From positions 1 through 22,853 of the forward strand of contig JAGYMN010000010.1 of assembly GCA_018400395.1 (NCBI GenBank): 22,853 bases of DNA. Reading direction: 5' to 3'. The notes under the pieces are model-generated. The model had not been told where the DNA came from, searched no databases, and was given only the letters and a program-made list of their open reading frames with translations. Positions 7,718-13,985 of the stretch are shown here, in pieces. The position numbers were made by a program, and so were the translations under genes. The stretch is from Actinomycetota bacterium (GTDB lineage Bacteria; Actinomycetota; Humimicrobiia; Humimicrobiales; Humimicrobiaceae). The stretch's first letter is position 1, and every line of letters starts with the position of its first letter.

Positions 7718-8788
7718 ATGAACAAACTGGATGATCTTCGGGAAATAAAAAATATCGATCCTGCGGGGATGCTTGACATAGAAGAGAAATTTCCCGACCA
7801 GCTGACCGGAGCCAGGGGTATCATAAGCAGAACTGATCTGGGGAGCCTGAAGGGAAAAAAATACAGCGGCCTGGCCATTCTCGGCATGGGCGGGTCAGGC
7901 TTTGCCGGTGATATAATAAAGTCTCTTGTCTCCGATGAGATAGACATCCCTGTTGAAGTGGTGAAAGGCTACAGCCTCCCTGCATTTATTGGGAAAAACT
8001 GGCTGGTTATGGCCGTCAGTTATTCCGGTAATACTGAAGAGACCATATCTGCTGCAAAACAGGCAGCTGAAAGAGGAGCCGGCCTATTGATAGAATGCTC
8101 GGGGGGAAAGCTTGAAGAAACTGCACGGGAATCCGGATACGGCCTTATAAAAATACCCTCAGGGCTGCAGCCGAGGGGTGCCATAGGCTATATTTTTTAC
8201 CCTGCCTACCTGGCACTCGGGATTCTGGGCCTGATAAGACTTAAAGAAGATGACCACGAAGAGACCCTGGAGCTGGTAAGGGAAAAATCAGTATTGTATA
8301 ACAGGAACAACCCTGCCGGGGAAAATCCTGCAAAGAAACTTGCCCTCGATATAGGAGAAGATCTTCCTGTAGTATACGGGGCAGAAGGAATATATTCTGC
8401 TCTTGCCTACAGGCTTAAATGTGAGATCAATGAAAACGGGAAAACGCCGTGCTGGTGGCATAATTTTTCAGAATTAAACCACAATGAGACAGTAGGATGG
8501 CAGAGGCTGGTAAACATTACCAGAAACCTGGTTATCATAACCTTCCGCGATCCGGATGAGGATGTCAGGATGAAGACAAGAATAGAAGTGACGCTGGGCC
8601 AGATCAGGGAGAATGTTGATAAAGTAGTACAGATTCCTGTTGAAGGAAGATCGAAACTGGCACGCGCGGTCTCTACAATGTATCTCGGGGATATTGCTTC
8701 TGTATACCTGGCAATTCTTGCAGGGGTTGACCCCACTCCTGTTGTAAAGATAGAATCTCTTAAAAAGAAACTTGCTGAATTAAATTGA
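7718..8788 (+). CDS. Bifunctional phosphoglucose/phosphomannose isomerase (SIS domain)
   Basis: A 356-residue SIS-domain isomerase of the archaeal/actinobacterial PGI/PMI type, interconverting fructose-6-phosphate with glucose-6- and mannose-6-phosphate. Seen: GMGGSG at 56-61 and SYSGNTEET at 101-109 (phosphosugar-binding loops), LQPRGAIGY at 150-158, and a CEINENGK...ELNHNE region holding the likely catalytic E236 and H255 by family analogy. The start at ATG 7718 is preceded by GGGAGGA (7708-7714); an in-frame ATG at 7700 has no Shine-Dalgarno. It supplies mannose-6-phosphate from central metabolism and so is the entry step of the GDP-mannose/GDP-D-rhamnose branch. A classical type I PMI or PGI is not seen in the window. 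Confidence 0.93.
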   Translation: MNKLDDLREIKNIDPAGMLDIEEKFPDQLTGARGIISRTDLGSLKGKKYSGLAILGMGGSGFAGDIIKSLVSDEIDIPVEVVKGYSLPAFIGKNWLVMAVSYSGNTEETISAAKQAAERGAGLLIECSGGKLEETARESGYGLIKIPSGLQPRGAIGYIFYPAYLALGILGLIRLKEDDHEETLELVREKSVLYNRNNPAGENPAKKLALDIGEDLPVVYGAEGIYSALAYRLKCEINENGKTPCWWHNFSELNHNETVGWQRLVNITRNLVIITFRDPDEDVRMKTRIEVTLGQIRENVDKVVQIPVEGRSKLARAVSTMYLGDIASVYLAILAGVDPTPVVKIESLKKKLAELN

Positions 8789-8896
8789 CATGAAATCAAT
8801 ATTTGCAGTTTTAAACAAATTTAAATCAATTATGTCTATTGGACAGGTTATTTAAATTGATGTTAATAATAAACTTGATCAGGAAAGGTATTGCTA
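8785..8896 (+). promoter_or_regulatory. AT-rich gap before ahcY, possible internal promoter
   Basis: This is the largest gap between the sugar block and the housekeeping block. TTGACA (8785-8790) matches the -35 consensus perfectly and overlaps the stop of the isomerase gene, but the only -10 candidates behind it (TTTAAA 8810-8815, spacer 19) are poor. ATCAATT (8825-8831) and AATTGAT (8855-8861) form a 7-bp inverted repeat with a 23-base gap, which might be a regulator site. A second pair, TTGGAC 8839-8844 with GTTAAT 17 bases later, is also weak. I offer the region, not a specific promoter. Confidence 0.28.
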
Positions 8897-10153
8897 ATGG
8901 ATTATGATGTAAGGGACACAGGTCTTGCAGGTGAGGGTAAAAATAAGATAGAGTGGTCTGAAAAGGATATGCCTGTTCTAAGGGATATAAGGGCAGATTT
9001 TGCTATAAAGAAACCTCTTAAAGGAGTAAATATAGGAGCCTGCCTTCACGTGACGTCAGAAACGGCCAACCTTATGATAACACTGAAGGAAGGCGGCGCC
9101 AATGTTGCATTATGCGCATCAAATCCTCTTTCCACGCAGGATGATGCTGCAGCATCCCTGGTAAAAGACTACGGAATTCCGGTATTTGCAATAAAAGGGG
9201 AGGACAATGACACTTACTATTCACATATACACAGCGTACTTGATACAGGACCGCAGATAACAATGGACGACGGGGCAGACCTTATCTCGACCATACACAG
9301 TAAAAGGAAGGACCTGCTGAAAAATGTATTTGGAGGAACCGAGGAGACAACAACCGGTGTTATAAGGCTTAAGAGCATGGCTGATAAAAAAGTCCTGTAT
9401 TACCCGATTATTGCAGTAAATGATGCGAAGACAAAGCATTTCTTCGATAACAGATACGGTACGGGACAGAGCACAATAGATGGTATTCTGAGGGCTACCA
9501 ACATACTGATGGCAGGGAAAAAGTTTGTTGTTGCGGGGTATGGCTGGTGCGGCCGCGGAGTGGCCATGAGGGCAAAAGGAATGGGGTCTTCTGTTATAGT
9601 ACTTGAAGTAGACCCGCTCAAGGCGCTGGAAGCCAAACTTGACGGGTTTGATGTAATGACCGGTAAAAAAGCTGCTGAATATGGAGAAATATTCGTCTCG
9701 GCCACCGGAGATAAGAATGTTATCGGGCCCGATATAATCGACAACTGCAGGGATATGAGTATAGTTGCGAATGCAGGGCATTTTGATGCTGAGATAGACC
9801 TCAGATATCTGAGGGAGAATAGCAAATCAATAAGAAAGGTAAGGCCGTTTGTTGAGGAATACCTTTTAAATGACGGCAGGAGGATATATGTACTGGCAAA
9901 CGGGAGGCTTGTTAATCTGGGAGCTGCCGAAGGCCATCCTGCAAGTGTTATGGATATGAGTTTTGCAAATCAGGCCCTCAGTGTTAAGTATATATATCAG
10001 AACAGCCGGGAGCTGGGTAAGAAGGTTTATAATGTGCCCAAAGACATAGATGAGAGCATTGCCGTACTGAAGTTAAAATCCATGGGGGTCGAAATAGATA
10101 AATTGACAGAGGAACAGGAGGAGTATCTCGGATCATGGGAAATGGGGACCTGA
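8897..10153 (+). CDS. ahcY: Adenosylhomocysteinase (S-adenosylhomocysteine hydrolase)
   Basis: A 418-residue NAD-dependent enzyme that splits S-adenosylhomocysteine into adenosine and homocysteine, removing the product inhibitor of methyltransferases. Seen: HVTSETA at 51-57 (H51), SNPLSTQDD at 75-83, MDDGAD at 123-128, GGTEETTTGV at 146-155 (E150), NDAKTKHFFDN at 175-185 (K180, D184), the NAD-binding GYGWCGRG at 214-221 and NAGHFD at 292-297 (H295). It is the short archaeal/thermophile-like form: it lacks the insertion that lengthens mycobacterial enzymes and ends in EEYLGSW rather than the HYRY tail of the mammalian type. ATG 8897 follows AGGAAAGG (8881-8888) at good distance; TTG 8891 is too close to it. 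Its end overlaps mtnA by 19 bases, so the pair is co-translated. Confidence 0.95.
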   Translation: MDYDVRDTGLAGEGKNKIEWSEKDMPVLRDIRADFAIKKPLKGVNIGACLHVTSETANLMITLKEGGANVALCASNPLSTQDDAAASLVKDYGIPVFAIKGEDNDTYYSHIHSVLDTGPQITMDDGADLISTIHSKRKDLLKNVFGGTEETTTGVIRLKSMADKKVLYYPIIAVNDAKTKHFFDNRYGTGQSTIDGILRATNILMAGKKFVVAGYGWCGRGVAMRAKGMGSSVIVLEVDPLKALEAKLDGFDVMTGKKAAEYGEIFVSATGDKNVIGPDIIDNCRDMSIVANAGHFDAEIDLRYLRENSKSIRKVRPFVEEYLLNDGRRIYVLANGRLVNLGAAEGHPASVMDMSFANQALSVKYIYQNSRELGKKVYNVPKDIDESIAVLKLKSMGVEIDKLTEEQEEYLGSWEMGT

Positions 10154-11229
10154 GGAAAGGCCCGGATGATTCAAAAGTCCGCACAATTGTATGGGACAAT
10201 CCTGTATTAAAGCTTATAGACCAGAGAAAGCTGCCTTTTGAAGAGACATACTACGAATGCAAAAACTCCGGGGAAGTAGCAGGAGCGATAAAGAAAATGG
10301 TGGTAAGAGGAGCTCCTGCAATCGGGGTAGCAGCTGCTTACGGGATAGCTATGGCTGCGCTGAATTTCAGGGGGAAGACAGCTGTTAAGTTTTTTGCTTT
10401 TATTGATGAAAAAATAAGCGAACTTTCTGCCACCCGACCCACTGCAGTAAACCTTTTCTGGAGCATTAACCGCATGAAAAAGGTAATTGCGGATAATAAG
10501 GGACTCGACCTGGACAGCCTGATCGATAGGCTTGTTCTTGAAGCTGAAAAAATAGAAGAGGAGGATCTGCAGGTAAACCGTCTTATTGGAGAAAACGGGC
10601 TGGAGGTTTTTGAAAACCGCAGGGGAAAAATAAAGATACTTACTCACTGCAATGCAGGGGCCCTGGCAACATCGGGTTATTATGGTACGGCACTTGCAGT
10701 AATCAGGAGCCTTAACAGAATTGGGAAAATAAGTAATGTAATAGTTGATGAAACAAGACCCTTTCTGCAGGGCGCAAGGCTTACCGCATGGGAGCTTCAT
10801 CGGGAGAAAATACCATACTTTGTGATATCGGATAACATGGCAGGATATTTTATGTCAGAGGGAGAGGTAGACGCAGTGGCAGTGGGAGCAGACAGGATTG
10901 CCGCAAACGGGGATACTGCTAACAAAATAGGAACCCTCAGCCTGTCAATACTTGCCAAAAATTACGGAATTCCTTTTTATGTATGTGCCCCTCTCTCCAC
11001 AATAGATATTGATACCGGCTGCGGCAGGGCCATACCTGTTGAACAAAGAGACGGCAGGGAAGTAAGGGAAGTGCTGGGAAAACCAGTAATACCGGAGTAT
11101 ATGCCGGTCATGAACCCCGCATTTGATGTTACTCCTGCAGTGAACATAACAGCGATCATCACCGAAAAAGAAGTCATCTATCCACCATTTGACAAAAATA
11201 TAAAAAAGATATTTGATAATAAAAAGTAA
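10135..11229 (+). CDS. mtnA: S-methyl-5-thioribose-1-phosphate isomerase
   Basis: A 364-residue enzyme of the eIF2B-alpha/MtnA family that isomerises methylthioribose-1-phosphate to methylthioribulose-1-phosphate in methionine salvage. Seen: RGAPAIGVAAAYG at 58-70, THCNAGALAT at 170-179 with catalytic C172, VDETRPFLQGARLTAWEL at 204-221, GADRIAANGDTANKIGT at 251-267 with catalytic D253, and PFYVCAPLSTID further on; these mark MtnA rather than eIF2B or ribose-1,5-bisphosphate isomerase. The ATG lies inside the last codons of ahcY with AGGAGGAG (10117-10124) upstream. The first about 14 residues are not conserved, so a later start is possible. No methylthioadenosine phosphorylase or nucleosidase is in the window, so the substrate must come from a gene elsewhere. 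Confidence 0.93.
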   Translation: MGNGDLRKGPDDSKVRTIVWDNPVLKLIDQRKLPFEETYYECKNSGEVAGAIKKMVVRGAPAIGVAAAYGIAMAALNFRGKTAVKFFAFIDEKISELSATRPTAVNLFWSINRMKKVIADNKGLDLDSLIDRLVLEAEKIEEEDLQVNRLIGENGLEVFENRRGKIKILTHCNAGALATSGYYGTALAVIRSLNRIGKISNVIVDETRPFLQGARLTAWELHREKIPYFVISDNMAGYFMSEGEVDAVAVGADRIAANGDTANKIGTLSLSILAKNYGIPFYVCAPLSTIDIDTGCGRAIPVEQRDGREVREVLGKPVIPEYMPVMNPAFDVTPAVNITAIITEKEVIYPPFDKNIKKIFDNKK

Positions 11230-11246
11230 CACTCCAGGAGATGTTT

Positions 11247-12386
11247 ATGAAAAGTAAAAAAGCAATGGTACTTGCAGCCGGACTCGGAACGAGGCTGAGA
11301 CCGCTCACGGACCTGATATCAAAGCCCATGGCTCCTATTGTAAACAGGCCTGTAATGGAACATATAATAAATCTTCTGGCTGAACATGATTTTAAGGATA
11401 TAGTATGCAACCTCCACTATTTTCCTGATGAAATAAAAAACTATTTTGGCGATGGATCGAAGTGGGGAGTAAACATAACGTATTCCTACGAGGAAGAGCT
11501 TCTGGGAACAGCCGGCGGGGTAAAAAAAGTGGAAGATTTTTTTGGGAAAGAGACTTTTCTCGTAATATCAGGGGATGCCCTTACGGATATAAACCTCAGT
11601 GCTGCATATGAATACCATAAGAAAAAGAAGAGCGTAGGAACCCTTGTGCTGACCGCTGTTGAAGACACTTCCCAGTACGGTGTTGTAATACTGGACGATA
11701 ATAACAGGATAAAGGGGTTTCAGGAAAAACCTTTAAGCGGGGAAGCAAAGTCAAACCTTGCAAACAGCGGTATTTATTTTTTTGAGACTGAAGTCTTCAA
11801 GTTTATGCCGCCTGCAGGAAATTTCTACGATTTTGGCAAGAACCTCTTCCCGGAACTTCTTGAAAAGAATATAACATATTATGGCTATAAGCATGACGAT
11901 TACTGGAACGATGTAGGCAGTCTTGATGAATACCAGCAGGGAAATTTTGATGCACTTGAGGGAAAGGTAAGGGTCAGGATACCCGGTAAAAAGATAAACG
12001 AGGGGGTGTGGATAGGTGAAAACTGCCGGATACAGGAAAATGTTACAATAATACCGCCCGTCTGCATAGGCGATAACTGCAAAATAGAAAAAGGTGCCAG
12101 GCTATATGGTCCAATAATCCTTGGTGACAATACCACAGTAGATGAGAGGGCGATACTCTACAGGGGTATAAAGTGGGGCAGTGGTTATATAGGAAAGGAT
12201 ACCTCCCTGATCGGAGCTATAATAGGTTATGAAACCGAGATAAGGGATAATGTATCTGTCCTGGAAAGGGCAGTTATCGGTTCAAAGAGCGTGATAGAAC
12301 ACGGCATAAAAATACATCCGTCAGTTAAGATTATGTCAAACGAGGTAATAAATATTGACAGGAAGAACACAGAGGAAGATAAATAA
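11247..12386 (+). CDS. Mannose-1-phosphate guanylyltransferase-like nucleotidyltransferase with beta-helix domain
   Basis: A 379-residue protein, the second of two such genes in the window. N-terminal domain: LAAGLGTRLRP at 9-19, KPMAPIVNRP at 26-35, SGD at 108-110, FQEKP at 158-162 and YWNDVGS at 219-225. A hexapeptide-repeat left-handed beta-helix follows from about 250 to the end. The N-terminal part resembles the guanylyltransferases that in several bacteria are fused to a phosphomannomutase-like domain; here the protein ends after the beta-helix and the mutase is a separate gene at 6215. ATG 11247 is preferred: AGGAG (11236-11240) lies 6 bases upstream, whereas ATG 11241 directly abuts it. 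Sugar and base specificity are uncertain; glucose-1-phosphate is the main alternative. Confidence 0.82.
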   Translation: MKSKKAMVLAAGLGTRLRPLTDLISKPMAPIVNRPVMEHIINLLAEHDFKDIVCNLHYFPDEIKNYFGDGSKWGVNITYSYEEELLGTAGGVKKVEDFFGKETFLVISGDALTDINLSAAYEYHKKKKSVGTLVLTAVEDTSQYGVVILDDNNRIKGFQEKPLSGEAKSNLANSGIYFFETEVFKFMPPAGNFYDFGKNLFPELLEKNITYYGYKHDDYWNDVGSLDEYQQGNFDALEGKVRVRIPGKKINEGVWIGENCRIQENVTIIPPVCIGDNCKIEKGARLYGPIILGDNTTVDERAILYRGIKWGSGYIGKDTSLIGAIIGYETEIRDNVSVLERAVIGSKSVIEHGIKIHPSVKIMSNEVINIDRKNTEEDK

Positions 12387-12395
12387 AAGAATAAT

Positions 12396-13094
12396 TTGTT
12401 AGATAAAAGTATAACCGATTTTTTAAAGGACACCATAATACCGCCGGTATGCTGTGTATGCGGGAGGATATCACCTGATTATCTCTGCAGCCGGTGCGCT
12501 TCTGAAATATTGCCCCTCAGCAATGCAGGGTGCTGTAAATATTGCGGCAGGCCATTTACGGATACCGGGCATGATCTAAAGGGTACAGGAGAAACCTGCA
12601 GTTTCTGTAAAGCTGAAGAATATAATTTTACAGCCCACCGGTCGTTTACGCTTTACAGGGGAAATATGAAAAAAATAATAGTAAAATTTAAATATGGAAA
12701 GATCTACAATCTTAAGAATATACTGGCCGGGTTTCTGCACAGTGTCTACAGGGATTTTTTCTCCATGGAAGATATTGATTATGTCGATACCGTACCGGGG
12801 GAGCACACTGCCGTGCTTACTGAATATTTTGCAATGAAATACAGGATACCCTTTATACAAAATATTTTAAGGATAAAAAAGACAGAACGTCAGGGGAAAC
12901 TTGGCATGGATGAAAGGAAGGTAAATATACTCAACTGCTTTAAACTCAGGGATTGCCTTGCCTACAGGAATAAAAATATACTGTTAATAGACGATGTATG
13001 GACTACCGGCAGTACTTTAAAAGAAATATCCAGAATAATAAACCGGGCAGGTTCTAAAAAGATTTTTCTTCTGACTCTTGCGAGGGGAGCATAA
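12396..13094 (+). CDS. comF: ComF-family phosphoribosyltransferase-like protein
   Basis: A 232-residue protein with the ComFC/GntX layout: an N-terminal zinc-ribbon-like region with cysteines at 19, 20, 22, 31, 34, 46, 47, 50, 68 and 71, and a C-terminal type I phosphoribosyltransferase fold with the PRPP loop LLIDDVWTTGST at 196-207. The segment RQGKLGMDERKVN at 165-177 corresponds to the family's conserved 'Q..L...eR..N' stretch. In naturally competent bacteria ComFC aids DNA uptake; in others its role is unclear. The start is TTG 12396 with only a weak Shine-Dalgarno (AAAAGA). The stop overlaps the ATG of the cold-shock gene (TAATG), implying coupled translation. Being upstream of hpf and secA matches the Bacillus order. 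Confidence 0.85.
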   Translation: MLDKSITDFLKDTIIPPVCCVCGRISPDYLCSRCASEILPLSNAGCCKYCGRPFTDTGHDLKGTGETCSFCKAEEYNFTAHRSFTLYRGNMKKIIVKFKYGKIYNLKNILAGFLHSVYRDFFSMEDIDYVDTVPGEHTAVLTEYFAMKYRIPFIQNILRIKKTERQGKLGMDERKVNILNCFKLRDCLAYRNKNILLIDDVWTTGSTLKEISRIINRAGSKKIFLLTLARGA

Positions 13095-13312
13095 TGGATA
13101 GATTAAAAGGAAAAGTAATGTGGTTCAGTTCTGAGAAGGGTTTCGGCTTTATAAAATGTCCTTCTTCGCCAATGGGTGAAGCAGAGGTATTTGTAAACTA
13201 TGCTTCTATACAATCCGAGGGTTTTAGAACCCTTTCAAAGGGTCAGGAAGTCGAATTTGACCTGGCAACGGACGAACGCGGTTATTTTGCAAAAAATGTA
13301 AAAATATTGTAA
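13094..13312 (+). CDS. Cold-shock domain protein (CspA/CspB family)
   Basis: A 72-residue single cold-shock domain that binds single-stranded RNA/DNA as a nucleic-acid chaperone. Seen: KGKVMWFSSEKGFGFI with the RNP1 motif KGFGFI at 15-20, and an RNP2-like VFVNYASI at 32-39. The usual His of RNP2 (VFVH) is Asn here, and the loop between the two motifs is slightly altered (CPSSPMGEAE). The ATG overlaps the comF stop and has GAGGGGAG just upstream. A cold-shock gene inserted between comF and hpf fits a stress-related translational group, but this neighbourhood role is inference. Confidence 0.9.
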   Translation: MDRLKGKVMWFSSEKGFGFIKCPSSPMGEAEVFVNYASIQSEGFRTLSKGQEVEFDLATDERGYFAKNVKIL

Positions 13313-13377
13313 TTTATTGAGTCTGATTATTTTTTGAAAGCCGTTATAATATTATTTATAAGGTAAAGGAGGCTGTT

Positions 13378-13950
13378 ATGGAGTATATAGTCAAAGGAAG
13401 AAATGTTGACCTTGATGAAAAAATAAAGAGTTATTCGGAAAAGAAGATTAAAAGGAAAATAAATAAACTTCTTGATAAAATTACAAGGACCGAAGTTAAG
13501 CTCAAATTGGAAAAGAATCCACGCATTAGCGATAATAAGGTGGTAGAGATTACATTATTTGCAGCAGGTGCTGTAATCAAGGTAAATGGAGCAGGAACAG
13601 ATTTTTTTGAGGCCATAGACAGGGCAAGCAGCAAGCTCGAAAGGCAGATAAAAAAATACAGGGAAAAACTAATAGAAAGGGGAAGAAGGAATAATGTAAA
13701 AGAGGCGGTCCCGGGGGGCACGGGGAAGACTGGTTCGGGAGAATCTAAAAAGCTGGAAGACAAGGTAAGACAGTCGATTGTAAAGACAAAAACTTTTATC
13801 TTAAAGCCTATAACTCCTGAAGAAGCTGTAATACAGATGGAGTTTCTGGGCCATGATTTTTTTGTATTTATAAATTCGGAGACCGAAAGGACCGCGGTCG
13901 TATACAGGAGAAAGGATTCTAATTACGGTCTTATAGAACCTACCATTTAA
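13378..13950 (+). CDS. hpf: Ribosome hibernation promoting factor, long form
   Basis: A 190-residue protein of the HPF/RaiA family. The N-terminal domain (about 1-105) has the family pattern: a first strand MEYIVKGRNVDL, a helix of Lys/Glu-rich residues, strands with VVEITLFAAGAVIKVNG and a second helix ending KLERQIKKYREKL. A linker of about 30 residues leads to the C-terminal dimerisation domain (about 135-190), with VKTKTF.LKPITPEEAV.QME.LGH.FFVF and a VVYRRKD.NYGLIEP end. The long form is known to pair two 70S ribosomes into inactive 100S dimers during starvation. A perfect AAAGGAGG (13365-13372) precedes the ATG. hpf directly before secA is a conserved order in Gram-positive genomes. Confidence 0.94.
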   Translation: MEYIVKGRNVDLDEKIKSYSEKKIKRKINKLLDKITRTEVKLKLEKNPRISDNKVVEITLFAAGAVIKVNGAGTDFFEAIDRASSKLERQIKKYREKLIERGRRNNVKEAVPGGTGKTGSGESKKLEDKVRQSIVKTKTFILKPITPEEAVIQMEFLGHDFFVFINSETERTAVVYRRKDSNYGLIEPTI

Positions 13951-13985
13951 ATAGGTATTGTTTAATATTTTATGAGGCGATTTTT

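Noticed and set aside
9221..9781. 186-codon open frame on the - strand inside ahcY
   Set aside because: It lies fully opposite a strongly conserved gene, has no family motif, and similar shadows occur opposite rmd, gmd and mtnA.
13345..13350. TATAAT hexamer before hpf as a promoter
   Set aside because: The -10 is perfect, but the only -35-like hexamers are 5 or 22 bases away; read-through from comF-csp explains expression equally well.
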